Part shown: piece after piece, positions 8,106 through 16,483 of the stretch
Numbering within the stretch: the first letter of the stretch is position 1
How the letters are laid out: the number at the start of each line of letters is the position of its first letter
Assembly (NCBI GenBank): GCA_021166725.1
Contig: JAJPES010000056.1
Location: forward strand, 124,001 to 188,000
DNA length: 64,000 nucleotides
Direction of reading: 5' to 3'
Source: Burkholderiaceae bacterium
GTDB lineage: Bacteria > Pseudomonadota > Gammaproteobacteria > Burkholderiales > Burkholderiaceae_E
The notes under the pieces: model-generated
Databases searched by the model: none
What the model was told of the DNA's origin: nothing
What the model saw: only the letters and a program-made list of their open reading frames with translations
Translations under genes and position numbers: made by a program

Positions 8106-9446
8106 ATGTTCGAATACGATGAAGGTGCGCTGAGCGAGATCAGCCATTCGGTACTGGCCTTCGCGCGCGAGTTCGGTGCGAGCGATGCCGCGGTCGAGGC
8201 TTCCGAGAGCAGCGGGCTGTCGGTGAACGTGCGCAAGGGTCGCGTCGAGACCATCGAGCAGAATCGCGACAAAGGCATCGGCGTCACCGTCTACGTGGGG
8301 CAGCGCCGCGGACACGCCAGTTCCACCGATTTTTCGCCGCAGGCGTTGCGCGAGACCGTGAAGGCGGCATGGGAGATCGCGCGCCACACGGCCGAAGACC
8401 CGTGTGCCGGATTGCCCGACGAAGATACGCTTGCGAGCGATCCGGAAGATCCGAGGCTCTTTCACGAATGGCCGATCGACGCCGAACAGGCGGTAGCGCT
8501 CGCTCAGCGGATCGAACGTGCGGCTTTCGATACGTCGCCGGCCATCCGCAACTCCGACGGCGCGTCGGTGTCGGTGAGCCACGGCCATTTCGTGTTCGCC
8601 AACACGCGTGGTTTCAGCGGCGGCTATCGCCACAGCCGACACACGATCTCGTGTTCGCCGATCGCCCGGCACGGCCGCGAGATGCAGCGCGACGACTGGT
8701 ATTCGTCGAACTGCAATCCGGACCGCCTGGCCGATCCGCAGGCGCTCGGGCGCTATGCGGCCGAGCGCGCGCTGGCGCGGTTGGGCGCCAGGCGCATCGC
8801 CACGCAGCGCGTGCCCGTGTTGTTCGAGGCACCGCTCGCCTGCGGATTGCTCGGGCACTTCGTGCAGGCCGCCAGCGGCGGCGCGCTGTACCGACATTCG
8901 AGCTTTCTCGTCGATTCGCTCGGCCAGCAGGTGTTCCCCGAGCACCTGGACATCGTCGAGGATCCGTTCCTGCCCGGCGAACTGGGCAGCGCGCCCTTCG
9001 ACAGCGAGGGTGTGGCCACGCACCGGCGCAACGTCGTCGAGCGCGGCGTGATCGAAGGGTGGTTCCTGTCGACCTACTCGGCGCGCAAGCTCGGCATGCG
9101 CACGACCGGCAACTCCGGCGGCTCGCACAACCTGCGCTTCGCGAGTCGCGACACGCGCCCCGACGATTCCTTCGAAGCGATGTTGCGCAAGCTCGGCCGC
9201 GGCCTGCTCGTCACCGACCTGATGGGGCAGGGTGTGAACTACGTCACCGGCGACTATTCGCGCGGGGCGAGCGGCTTCTGGGTGGAGAACGGGCGCATCG
9301 TGCATCCGGTGGAGGAGATCACCATCGCCGGAAACCTGCGCGAGATGTTCGGCGCGATCGCCGCGGTGGGCGCCGACGAAATCACGCGCGGCACGAAGCG
9401 CACCGGGTCGGTGCTGATCGGCGAGATGGCGGTGGCGGGGAGCTGA
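8106..9446 (+). CDS. pmbA: TldD/PmbA family protease subunit PmbA
   Basis: Partner of TldD in the cytoplasmic TldD-TldE (PmbA) protease, which trims peptides such as the microcin B17 precursor and degrades antitoxins such as CcdA. The frame from ATG 8106 gives 446 residues, close to the 450 of E. coli PmbA. Family features are the N-terminal VNVRKGRVETIEQNRDKGIG segment, GFSGGYRHSRHT in the middle, and the C-terminal part with SGGSHNLRF, DLMGQGVNYVTGDYSRGASGFW and NGRIVHPVEEITIAGNL. The HExxxH zinc motif of TldD is absent, as expected for the PmbA partner. The open frame extends upstream of 8106, but that part overlaps darP and has no family similarity. tldD is not in the window. Confidence 0.94.
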   Translation: MFEYDEGALSEISHSVLAFAREFGASDAAVEASESSGLSVNVRKGRVETIEQNRDKGIGVTVYVGQRRGHASSTDFSPQALRETVKAAWEIARHTAEDPCAGLPDEDTLASDPEDPRLFHEWPIDAEQAVALAQRIERAAFDTSPAIRNSDGASVSVSHGHFVFANTRGFSGGYRHSRHTISCSPIARHGREMQRDDWYSSNCNPDRLADPQALGRYAAERALARLGARRIATQRVPVLFEAPLACGLLGHFVQAASGGALYRHSSFLVDSLGQQVFPEHLDIVEDPFLPGELGSAPFDSEGVATHRRNVVERGVIEGWFLSTYSARKLGMRTTGNSGGSHNLRFASRDTRPDDSFEAMLRKLGRGLLVTDLMGQGVNYVTGDYSRGASGFWVENGRIVHPVEEITIAGNLREMFGAIAAVGADEITRGTKRTGSVLIGEMAVAGS

Positions 9447-9478
9447 GCGGGCCTGGGCCCGGGGTCGAAGCGGATCGC

Positions 9479-10006
9479 TCAGACGAGCTTCAGGGCCAGC
9501 AGCAGCGCGGTTTGCGCGGTGAGCGCGGCCAGCATCCATTTGACGAGTTCGGACTTCGTCTCGGCGATTCGCGTTTCCAGGTTGGAGAAGCGGATTTTCG
9601 TTTCCGAGCGAAGTTCGGCAAGGTCGAACTTCGTCGCCATGTCGGTCTTCGTGTCCGAGCGTAGTTCGGCGATGCCGTTCTTCATCTCCGAGCGCAATTC
9701 GGCGATGTCGTTCTTCATCTCCGAGCGCAATTCGGCGATGTTGTTTCTCGTTTCCGCGCGTAGTTCGGCGATGTCGCTCCTCGTCTCCGCGCGGAGTTCG
9801 ACGATCTCGGTTCTTATTTCCGTGAGATCGCTTCTTGTCGCGGAGCGGAGTTCGGCGAGATCGCTTTTGGTCGCCAAGACCTGCGCATGCAGGCCGTAGC
9901 GCTCATCGACCGATCGATCGAACAGATCGACCACTTCCCGGGCACGATCGGACGCCACGCCGGCGGACAGCAACGCGTCGTAGAGAGCAGTGGCGAACGA
10001 GCCCAT
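9479..10006 (-). CDS. Coiled-coil protein with C-terminal membrane helix (DUF1640-like)
   Basis: Function unknown. The N-terminus (SFATALYDALLSAGV) is helical, and most of the protein is a chain of 11-residue units such as AELRSEMKNDI and AELRAETRNNI. This hendecad pattern gives a long coiled coil. A hydrophobic helix (WMLAALTAQTALLLAL) closes the protein, so it is probably anchored at a membrane by its C-terminus. The architecture resembles the DUF1640/CCDC90 group. Start is uncertain: ATG 10006 is used here, ATG 10027 is also possible, and the TTG at 10042 is unlikely. It is convergent with pmbA. Confidence 0.75.
   Translation of the reverse strand: MGSFATALYDALLSAGVASDRAREVVDLFDRSVDERYGLHAQVLATKSDLAELRSATRSDLTEIRTEIVELRAETRSDIAELRAETRNNIAELRSEMKNDIAELRSEMKNGIAELRSDTKTDMATKFDLAELRSETKIRFSNLETRIAETKSELVKWMLAALTAQTALLLALKLV
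9640..9805. repeat. 33-bp tandem repeats inside the coiled-coil gene
   Basis: A 33-bp unit (for example starting tccgagcgcaattcggcgat) recurs in tandem about five times; at least two adjacent copies are essentially identical and the outer ones are degenerate. Each unit encodes one 11-residue coiled-coil step, so copy-number changes would keep the frame and alter coil length. Confidence 0.75.
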
Positions 10007-10072
10007 GCGAGCCAGCGTAGCAGGCATGGACCTGCTGCTCAATCGGCCGTCGGGATGAAGTCGGTCAGACTC

Positions 10073-10294
10073 CTAGTGGACCCATCCTGCGAGCAGTCGG
10101 CGGACTTCCTCGGGGTCGGCGACAGCCGCCGTCATCTGCTCCATGGCCGGGCGAATGTCGCCCACCAGGTCGTCGAGCGCAGCAACCGCTTCGGCCGGCG
10201 CCGGACGTTCGGGCGCCTGCAGCGACAACTCCAGCGCCTCCTCGGCGTGGTGCACGAGCGCGAGATAGCGGCGAAGCCTGCTGCGATCGTCCAT
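10073..10294 (-). CDS. Small hypothetical protein (73 aa)
   Basis: Not recognised. A mostly helical, acidic 73-residue protein without signal peptide or membrane segment; the sequence includes LVHHAEEALELSLQAP and ends LLAGWVH. A convincing ribosome-binding site (CGAGGAG, about 6 nt before ATG 10294) supports translation. It is divergent from greB, with 93 nt between the starts, and lies just upstream of the coiled-coil gene on the same strand. Confidence 0.6.
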   Translation of the reverse strand: MDDRSRLRRYLALVHHAEEALELSLQAPERPAPAEAVAALDDLVGDIRPAMEQMTAAVADPEEVRRLLAGWVH

Positions 10295-10387
10295 CGTGCA
10301 CTCCTCGAAAAACGTTCAGCCCGGGTGGGCGACCTCGATGCGCTATCTTGGGCCAGAAGCGGCACGCACCACAGGAATTCGGTCACG

Positions 10388-10945
10388 ATGAACAAGGCCT
10401 TCGTCCGCGAGGACGCTCCCGAGGAAGACGACGAACTGCTGGAGCCTTCGCCGTTGCCGGCCGGCGCGCGCAACTACATGACCCCGGCCGGGCACGAGCG
10501 GATGAAGGCCGAACTGCTTCATCTGCTCGACGTCGAGCGCCCCGAGGTCGTGCGCGTCGTGTCCTGGGCCGCGTCGAACGGCGATCGCTCGGAGAACGGC
10601 GACTACCTGTACGGCAAGAAGCGGCTGCGCGAGATCGATCGACGAATCAGGTTCCTGACGAAGCGGCTCGATGCGGCCGAGGTGGTCGACCGGGCCTCCG
10701 GGGAGGCGCCAGAACAGGTGTTTTTCGGCGCCACCGTCACGTTTCTGCGCAACGGCGAAAGCGAGGAGACGGTGACGATCGTCGGAGTGGACGAAGTCGA
10801 TCCGCTTCGGCGGCGGGTCAGCTGGGTCTCGCCGGTGGCGCGGGCACTGACGAAGACGCGCGAGGGGGACACGGTGTCGTTGCGCACGCCGGGGGGCGTG
10901 GACGAGCTGGAGGTGCTGGAGGTGCGGTATGTGCCGGTCGAGTGA
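10388..10945 (+). CDS. greB: Transcription elongation factor GreB
   Basis: Enters the secondary channel of RNA polymerase and stimulates cleavage of backtracked RNA. The frame from ATG 10388 encodes 185 residues: an N-terminal coiled-coil hairpin with NYMTPAGHERMKAEL, the tip acidic residues in NGDRSENGDYLYGKKRLREIDRR, and a C-terminal FKBP-like domain (FFGATVTFL, DEVDPLRRRVSWVSPVARAL). Residues 11-25 are an acidic extension (EEDDELLEP). YLYGKKRLREID and VSWVSPVARAL are typical of GreB rather than GreA. It is convergent with spoT. Confidence 0.94.
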   Translation: MNKAFVREDAPEEDDELLEPSPLPAGARNYMTPAGHERMKAELLHLLDVERPEVVRVVSWAASNGDRSENGDYLYGKKRLREIDRRIRFLTKRLDAAEVVDRASGEAPEQVFFGATVTFLRNGESEETVTIVGVDEVDPLRRRVSWVSPVARALTKTREGDTVSLRTPGGVDELEVLEVRYVPVE

Positions 10946-11009
10946 GCGCGCGGTGCACCTGCTCGGGCCGATCTGAAGTCGAGCAACGAGAAGTCGCGTT
11001 TTCCCGCGC

Positions 11010-11030
11010 GGAACGTATTCCACGAGCGAA
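11010..11030. repeat. Copy 2 of the 21-nt dispersed repeat, GGAA-N4-TTCCACGAGCGAA
   Basis: Reads GGAA CGTA TTCC followed by ACGAGCGAA, in the gap between the convergent genes greB and spoT. It lies inside a larger imperfect inverted repeat: CGTTTTCCC at 10997-11005 can pair with GGGAAACG at 11032-11039 if one T is bulged. Confidence 0.55.
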
Positions 11031-11142
11031 AGGGAAACGAACGGTTGCCCGGAATCGCGGCGGCGCGTAGCGAGCGCGGGCGTGCGGCGAACGTGCGGCG
11101 AGCGTGCCGGCGGGATGAGCGCGCGGCGCGCGTGGGTGCCCG

Positions 11143-13398
11143 CTACACCCTCGCGATCCGCGCAACCTCTGACAGCCTGCGCAGATTGCGCATCACGCGC
11201 GCCAGGTGCACGCGGTCGCGCACCAGCAGCGCGAAGCGCATCGACGCGGTCTCCGTCGCTTCCTCGTCCATCGCGACGTGGACGATGTTCGCTTCGCTGG
11301 CGGCGATTTCGGCGGCGACCTTGCCCAGCGTTCCGCGGTCGTTGCGCACCTGCACCTCGATGCCGGTGCGGAACTGGCCCGAGACGTCATCGGCCCAGTC
11401 GACGTCGATCCAGCGCTCGGCGTCTTTCGCGCGCTGGCGCGCCGCGATCTTGCAGTCGGCGCGGTGCAGGAACAGGCCGTGTCCGCCGCGCATGTGGCCG
11501 ACGATTTCGTCGCCGGGCAGCGGGTAGCAGCACGGCGAGTAGCTGACGGCGGCGCCTTCGGTGCCGCTGACGATGACCGGCGCCGGGCGCGGCAGCATCA
11601 GCGTGGCGCCGCTCGGCTTGCCCGACGAGAACTGCAGCGCGATCGTGCGCGCGACGACCGGTGCCAGGCGCTTGCCCAGTCCGATGTCCGCGTGCAGTTC
11701 CTCGACGCTCTTGGCGCCGGCATCGCGCGCGCCGCGTTCGACGACGGCGGCATCGAGGGTGGAGGCGTCGATGCGCAGCGCGCTGAGCGCCTGCGCGAGC
11801 AGGCGCTGTCCGAGGTCGACCGATTCCTTGTATTTCAGCGTCTTCAGGCACTGCCGGATGCCCGAGCGCGCCTTGCCGGTGCGCACGAAGCCGAGCCAGT
11901 TCGGGTTCGCCTTGGAGTTCGGGTCGGTGATCACCTCGACGACGTCGCCGTTCTGCAGCTCGGTGCGCAGCGACACCGGCTTCTGGTTCACGCGCGCGGC
12001 CACCGCCTGGTCGCCGATGTCGGTATGCACGCTGTAGGCGAAGTCGATGATCGTGGCGCCGCGCGGCATCGCGCGGATCTGCCCGCGCGGGGTGAACACG
12101 TAGACGGCGTCGGGGAAGAGGTCGACCTTCACGTGCTCGATGAACTCGAGCGAGTCGCCGGTCTGGCGCTGGATGTCGAGCAGCGACTGCAACCACTCGT
12201 GCGTGCGCGTCTGCAGGTCGGTGAAGCTCTCCTTTTCCGCCTTGTACAGCCAGTGCGACGCGACGCCTGCCTGCGCGACGCGCTGCATCTCGTGGGTGCG
12301 GATCTGGAATTCCACCGGCGTGCCGAAGGGACCGACCAGCGTGGTGTGCAGCGACTGGTAGCCGTTGATCTTCGGAATTGCGATGTAGTCCTTGAAGCGC
12401 CCGGGGATCGGCTTGAAGGTGCCGTGCAGCGCACCCAGCGTGAGGTAGCACTGCGCAACGGTGTCGACGAGCACGCGAAAGCCGTAGATATCGAGCACCT
12501 GCGAGAACGACAGTTTCTTCTCGCGCATCTTTCGGTAGATGGCGTAGAGCGACTTCTCGCGGCCGTAGACCTGCGCGTTCACGCCCGCCTCGGGCAGCGT
12601 CTTCTGCACGGTTTCGAGGATGCGACCGATCACCTCGCGGCGGTTGCCGCGCGCTGCCTGCACCGCCTTCTGCAGCGTCTGGTGACGCCACGGATGCAGG
12701 AATTGGAAGGAGAGATCGACGAGCGCGCGGAACAGTTCGTGCAGTCCGAGGCGGCTCGCGATGGGGGCATAGATCTCGAGCGTTTCGCGCGCGATGCGCT
12801 GCTGCTTTTCGCGCGGCACCGCGTCGAGCGTCTGCATGTTGTGCAGCCGATCGGCGAGCTTGATCAGGATGACCCGCACGTCGCGCGCCATCGCCAGCAG
12901 CATCTTGCGGAAGCTCTCGGCCTGCTGCTGCTCCTTCGAGGCGAACTCGACGCGCTCGAGCTTGGACAGGCCGTCGACCAGTTCCGCAACGTGCGGGCCG
13001 AAGTGTTCGATCAGGATCGGCTTGGCGACCGACGTGTCTTCGATGACATCGTGCAGCAGCGCCGCCATCAGCGTGTCGGCGTCGAGCTTCCAGCGGGCGA
13101 GGATCTCGGCAACCGCGATCGGGTGCGAGATGTACGGCGCGCCGCTCGAGCGGAACTGCCCGAGGTGCGCCTGGTCGCCGAAGCGATAGGCCTCGCGGAT
13201 GCGGGCGAGCTCTTCGGGTGGTAGATAGGCGCTCGCCCGACGGGTGAGTTCGGCGAGCGAGACGACACTGTGGTTGTCGGGCGCAGCGGCGAAGCTGTTG
13301 CCGGCGACGCTGTCGGGTTCGGCTTGCGCGGGCGACGCAACAGCCCTCTTTCGCCCTCTACGGGCGGGTTCGACGGCGGCGGGATTCGATCCCGGCAT
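11143..13398 (-). CDS. spoT: Bifunctional (p)ppGpp synthetase/hydrolase SpoT
   Basis: Degrades and, more weakly, makes (p)ppGpp. The 751-residue protein has an intact HD hydrolase domain, with SHP at about residue 92 and LLHDVIEDT giving H116, D117, E120 and D121. The synthetase domain carries RFKDYIA (about 334-340), the basic RXKD signature of bifunctional enzymes, followed by KINGYQSLHTTL. TGS (VYVFTPRGQIRAMPRGAT), helical and ACT domains follow. The first 45 residues are low-complexity and may not all be translated. It lies 41 nt downstream of rpoZ on the same strand; rpoZ-spoT is a conserved proteobacterial pair. The HD and RXKD motifs contrast directly with the RelA at 4476. Confidence 0.96.
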   Translation of the reverse strand: MPGSNPAAVEPARRGRKRAVASPAQAEPDSVAGNSFAAAPDNHSVVSLAELTRRASAYLPPEELARIREAYRFGDQAHLGQFRSSGAPYISHPIAVAEILARWKLDADTLMAALLHDVIEDTSVAKPILIEHFGPHVAELVDGLSKLERVEFASKEQQQAESFRKMLLAMARDVRVILIKLADRLHNMQTLDAVPREKQQRIARETLEIYAPIASRLGLHELFRALVDLSFQFLHPWRHQTLQKAVQAARGNRREVIGRILETVQKTLPEAGVNAQVYGREKSLYAIYRKMREKKLSFSQVLDIYGFRVLVDTVAQCYLTLGALHGTFKPIPGRFKDYIAIPKINGYQSLHTTLVGPFGTPVEFQIRTHEMQRVAQAGVASHWLYKAEKESFTDLQTRTHEWLQSLLDIQRQTGDSLEFIEHVKVDLFPDAVYVFTPRGQIRAMPRGATIIDFAYSVHTDIGDQAVAARVNQKPVSLRTELQNGDVVEVITDPNSKANPNWLGFVRTGKARSGIRQCLKTLKYKESVDLGQRLLAQALSALRIDASTLDAAVVERGARDAGAKSVEELHADIGLGKRLAPVVARTIALQFSSGKPSGATLMLPRPAPVIVSGTEGAAVSYSPCCYPLPGDEIVGHMRGGHGLFLHRADCKIAARQRAKDAERWIDVDWADDVSGQFRTGIEVQVRNDRGTLGKVAAEIAASEANIVHVAMDEEATETASMRFALLVRDRVHLARVMRNLRRLSEVARIARV

Positions 13399-13439
13399 TG
13401 CGCTTTCTACCGTCGAGCGCCGCGCTGTTCGTCAGCGGC

Positions 13440-13643
13440 TCATGTGGGTACGCGCCGCAGCATCTCGATGCCGACCTTTCCGGCGGCCACTTCGCGCAGT
13501 GCGGTGACCGTGGGTTTGTCGTGCGACTCGATCTTTGCTGCGTGGCCCTGGGCGAGCATGCGCGCGCGGTACGTAGCCGCCAGCGTCAGCTGGAATCGGT
13601 TCGGGATCTGCTTCAGGCAGTCTTCGACGGTGATGCGTGCCAT
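13440..13643 (-). CDS. rpoZ: RNA polymerase omega subunit
   Basis: The omega subunit assists beta-prime folding and forms ppGpp-binding site 1 at the omega/beta-prime interface. It is 67 residues, starting [19 protein letters not shown], the typical omega N-terminus with Arg3, a residue implicated in ppGpp binding in E. coli. [16 protein letters not shown] is the other conserved block. AGGTGA precedes ATG 13643. It sits 7 nt downstream of gmk and upstream of spoT, forming gmk-rpoZ-spoT. Confidence 0.95.
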   Translation of the reverse strand: MARITVEDCLKQIPNRFQLTLAATYRARMLAQGHAAKIESHDKPTVTALREVAAGKVGIEMLRRVPT

Positions 13644-13650
13644 GGTTCAC

Positions 13651-14310
13651 CTATGCAGTCGCGTCGTCGGCGAGGCCGAGCGCGCGGAAAGTGACGGGGT
13701 GTCGGGCGCGTTGCCGCGACAGCCGCAGCCGCGCTGCTTCGATCAAGGTGCGAAGTTCGGCGAGCGCGGTTGCAAAGTCTTGATTAATAATAACATATTG
13801 AAATCGATGCGCCTGCTTCAATTCGGCGCGCGCGGCCGCTACGCGCCGCTCGATCACTTCCGCGCTGTCCTGGCCCCGTTGCTCGAGTCGTTCGCGCAGC
13901 GCGTCGATCGACGGCGGCACGATGAACACGCCGACCGCGTCGGCGAACAGCTGCTGCACCTGCACCGCACCCTGCCAGTCGATCTCCAGCACGATGTCGA
14001 CGCCGGCGCGGATGCGCGCCTCGATCCAGCGGCGCGAAGTGGCATAGAGGTTGCCGTGCACCTCGGCCCATTCGAGGAAGTCGCCGGCTTCGCGGCGCCG
14101 TTCGAACTCGTCGCGATCGATGAAGTGGTAGTCGCGCCCGTTCACCTCGCCGGCGCGCGGGGCGCGCGTGGTGAAGGACACCGACAACTGCAGCAGCGGC
14201 CGGTCGACGAGCAGCGCGCGCACGAGCGAGGTCTTGCCGGCGCCGGAGGGTGCGGCAACGACGAACAGGCTGCCCGCGGAGTCGGAGGGCGTCATCGGGG
14301 AATCGCTCAT
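13651..14310 (-). CDS. gmk: Guanylate kinase
   Basis: Phosphorylates GMP to GDP with ATP. The 219-residue protein has the P-loop APSGAGKTSLV near residue 20, the GMP-binding segment SFTTRAPRAGEVNGRDYHFI, and EIDWQGAVQVQ in the core. A GGAG ribosome-binding site overlaps the end of yicC, with a 6-nt gap. An N-terminal extension of about 12 residues before the P-loop strand is unremarkable. Co-transcription with rpoZ and spoT links guanine nucleotide supply to ppGpp metabolism. Confidence 0.95.
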   Translation of the reverse strand: MSDSPMTPSDSAGSLFVVAAPSGAGKTSLVRALLVDRPLLQLSVSFTTRAPRAGEVNGRDYHFIDRDEFERRREAGDFLEWAEVHGNLYATSRRWIEARIRAGVDIVLEIDWQGAVQVQQLFADAVGVFIVPPSIDALRERLEQRGQDSAEVIERRVAAARAELKQAHRFQYVIINQDFATALAELRTLIEAARLRLSRQRARHPVTFRALGLADDATA

Positions 14311-14316
14311 TCTCCA

Positions 14317-15228
14317 TCACTCCAGGTTCTGCACCTGCTCGCGAATCTGCTCGATCAGCACCTTCAGCTCGATCGACGCACCGGTGAGGTCGATGGCCGC
14401 AGCCTTCGAACCCAGCGTGTTCGCTTCGCGATTCAGTTCCTGCAGCAGGAAATCGAGCCGCTTGCCGACCGGTCCGGGCCCCGACAGCACACGGCGCAGC
14501 TCGGCGACGTGCGCCAGCAGCCGCCCGATCTCCTCGGCGACGTCGATGCGCAGTCCGTAGGCGGCGACCTCCTGGCGCACGCGCGCCATCGTCTCCTCGA
14601 CGGGAATCGCGGCGCCGGTCTGCTCGAGCGCTTCGCGCAGCCGCTCCACCAGCTTGCGCTGCCACGCGTCGATCAGCTCCGGACTGCGGGTGGCGAGCGG
14701 CGCGACGATCGCGTCGATCGCATCGGCGCGTTCGACGACGAAGGCGACGAGCCTGGCGCCCTCGCGCACGCGACTCGCGCCGAACTCGGCGAGCGCCTCG
14801 CGCGCTGCGGCGACGACCTCAACATTCAGATCGACTTCCGCCGTCTCGTCGGCGACGACGCCCGGCCAGCGCAACGCTTCGACGATGCTGGGGGCTGCGG
14901 CCTGCGGCAGCGAACGTGCCACCTGCTGCGCGAGCGCGGCGAAGCGGGCGAGCGCGCGCTCGTCGACGCGAGCCTCGGCTTCGTCGACGCGCACGCCGGC
15001 GCGCAGCGCGAGACGGCATTCGAGCTTGCCGCGCTGCACGGACGCGCCGAGCAATTCGCGCAATGCCGGCTCGGCGCCGCGCAGCTCGTCGGGTGCGCGC
15101 ACGATGAGATCGAGGAAGCGCGCGTTGACGCTGCGCAGTTCGACGACGAGCTGGCCGGCCGCAGTGTTGCGCGAAGACTGCGCGTAACCGGTCATGCTCT
15201 GGATCGGGCGCCGTTCGGCGGATCGCAT
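14317..15228 (-). CDS. yicC: YicC/YloC family endoribonuclease
   Basis: Member of the YicC/YloC family; E. coli YicC is an endoribonuclease that promotes degradation of the small RNA RyhB. The 303-residue protein has the family N-terminus SMTGYAQSS and the C-terminal LDFLLQELNREANTLGSKA followed by a helix ending in LIEQIREQVQNLE. ATG 15228 is used as start; the internal ATG at 15195 (MTGYA) is an alternative, but most relatives carry a few residues before SMTGYA. First gene of yicC-gmk-rpoZ-spoT, divergent from the protein kinase gene. Confidence 0.93.
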   Translation of the reverse strand: MRSAERRPIQSMTGYAQSSRNTAAGQLVVELRSVNARFLDLIVRAPDELRGAEPALRELLGASVQRGKLECRLALRAGVRVDEAEARVDERALARFAALAQQVARSLPQAAAPSIVEALRWPGVVADETAEVDLNVEVVAAAREALAEFGASRVREGARLVAFVVERADAIDAIVAPLATRSPELIDAWQRKLVERLREALEQTGAAIPVEETMARVRQEVAAYGLRIDVAEEIGRLLAHVAELRRVLSGPGPVGKRLDFLLQELNREANTLGSKAAAIDLTGASIELKVLIEQIREQVQNLE

Positions 15229-15305
15229 GGTTCGGGGCGTCGATTCGTGAGGGGAACTCTCTAGAATGAGTGCGCCCGAATCGCCGACGAGTTCTTCATC
15301 GACAG

Positions 15306-16310
15306 ATGGCCACCCAGACCAACGCGCCGTTGCCCGAGGGGCTCGAAGTCGGCGGCTACCGCATTGTAAGGAAGATCTCGAGCGGCGGATTCTCGATCGT
15401 GTATCTCGCCGAGGACGAGATCGGCGCGCAATACGCGATCAAGGAGTACCTGCCGAGCTCGTTGGTGCAGCGCGCTGCCGGCGAACTCGAGCCGCGCGTG
15501 GCCGAGGCGAGCGAGCCCACCTTCCTGAACGGACTGCGCTGCTTCTTCGAGGAAGGGCGCGCGCTGGCGCGCATCTTCCACCCGAACGTGGTGCGCGTCG
15601 TGAATTTCTTCCGCGCGAACGGCACCGTCTATCTGGTGATGACCTACGAGCGCGGACGCAGCCTGCAGGAACTGGTGCTGCGCCACCGCGGTCGGCAACG
15701 CGGTCGCACGCTCGCCGAGCGGCATGTGTTGCGCGTGTTCCACCTGGTGATGAACGGCCTGCGCGAAGTCCATGCCAATCGGTTGCTGCACCTGGACCTG
15801 AAGCCGGCGAACGTCTATCTGCGGCTGGACGGCACGCCGCTGCTGCTCGATTTCGGCGCCGCTCGTCGGGCGCTCGACGTGCAGCCGCACAAGCTCTTCC
15901 CGATGTACACGCCGGGCTTCGCGGCGCCGGAGTTGTACCGTCGCAGCCAGCAGCTGGGGCCGTGGACCGACGTCTACGGCATCGGCGCCAGCCTGTTCGG
16001 CTGCATGGCCGGACAACCTCCGCAACCGGCCGATCAGCGCGAGCTCGAGGACAAGGTTCCCGCGGCGCTCGACGCGATGGAGCATGCGTATTCGCGCGCG
16101 CTGCTCGACCTGGTCGGCTGGTGCCTGAAGCTCGACGCACTCGAGCGGCCGCAAAGCGTGTTCGCGCTGCAGCGGGCGATGCGTCATATCGAGCCGCCGC
16201 CCGAAGACGTTCCGCGTGCCCCGAGCACCGTCGGACGCTGGATCGACACGCTGGCCGGACGCGTGCCCGTGCGCCGCCGCGGCGACGAGAGCGTCGGTTC
16301 GATCGGCTGA
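15306..16310 (+). CDS. Serine/threonine protein kinase
   Basis: Hanks-type cytoplasmic kinase of 334 residues. The glycine-rich loop is SSGGFSIVYLAED (residues 25-37), the ATP-anchoring lysine is K46 in YAIKEYL, the catalytic loop is HLDLKPANV (D164) and the metal-binding DFG is D182-G184. The arginine usually before the catalytic Asp is replaced (HLD instead of HRD), so it may not need activation-loop phosphorylation. There is no membrane helix or sensor domain. Start ATG 15306 is preferred over the upstream GTG 15270. It is followed by a PP2C phosphatase; this kinase/phosphatase pair next to yicC and rph is conserved in Burkholderiales. Substrates are unknown. Confidence 0.9.
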   Translation: MATQTNAPLPEGLEVGGYRIVRKISSGGFSIVYLAEDEIGAQYAIKEYLPSSLVQRAAGELEPRVAEASEPTFLNGLRCFFEEGRALARIFHPNVVRVVNFFRANGTVYLVMTYERGRSLQELVLRHRGRQRGRTLAERHVLRVFHLVMNGLREVHANRLLHLDLKPANVYLRLDGTPLLLDFGAARRALDVQPHKLFPMYTPGFAAPELYRRSQQLGPWTDVYGIGASLFGCMAGQPPQPADQRELEDKVPAALDAMEHAYSRALLDLVGWCLKLDALERPQSVFALQRAMRHIEPPPEDVPRAPSTVGRWIDTLAGRVPVRRRGDESVGSIG

Positions 16311-16483
16311 AGAACGCGTGAAGCGATCGTCCATGCCCGTCCTGCACGCCGGAACGCGCCCGCTCTTCGTGGCAAATGCTCGCCGCATCGCCCGATACGG
16401 CTGCGCTTTGCGCCTCGATCGGACGCGTTCCGACGTGCCTTCCGGTCACGGCCGGTTGCTTCACACGTTCTGAGGAGCTGCCC

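Noticed and set aside
11206-13224. Long open frame antisense to spoT (672 codons)
   Set aside because: GC-rich codon bias on the other strand leaves this frame open; its product is Arg/Ala/Asp/Val-rich with no recognisable domain, while the spoT frame has every family motif. The same reasoning removes the long frames opposite ntrC (26669-28627), prlC (30948-33110), the SDR region (60999-62942) and the ligase (19673-21787).
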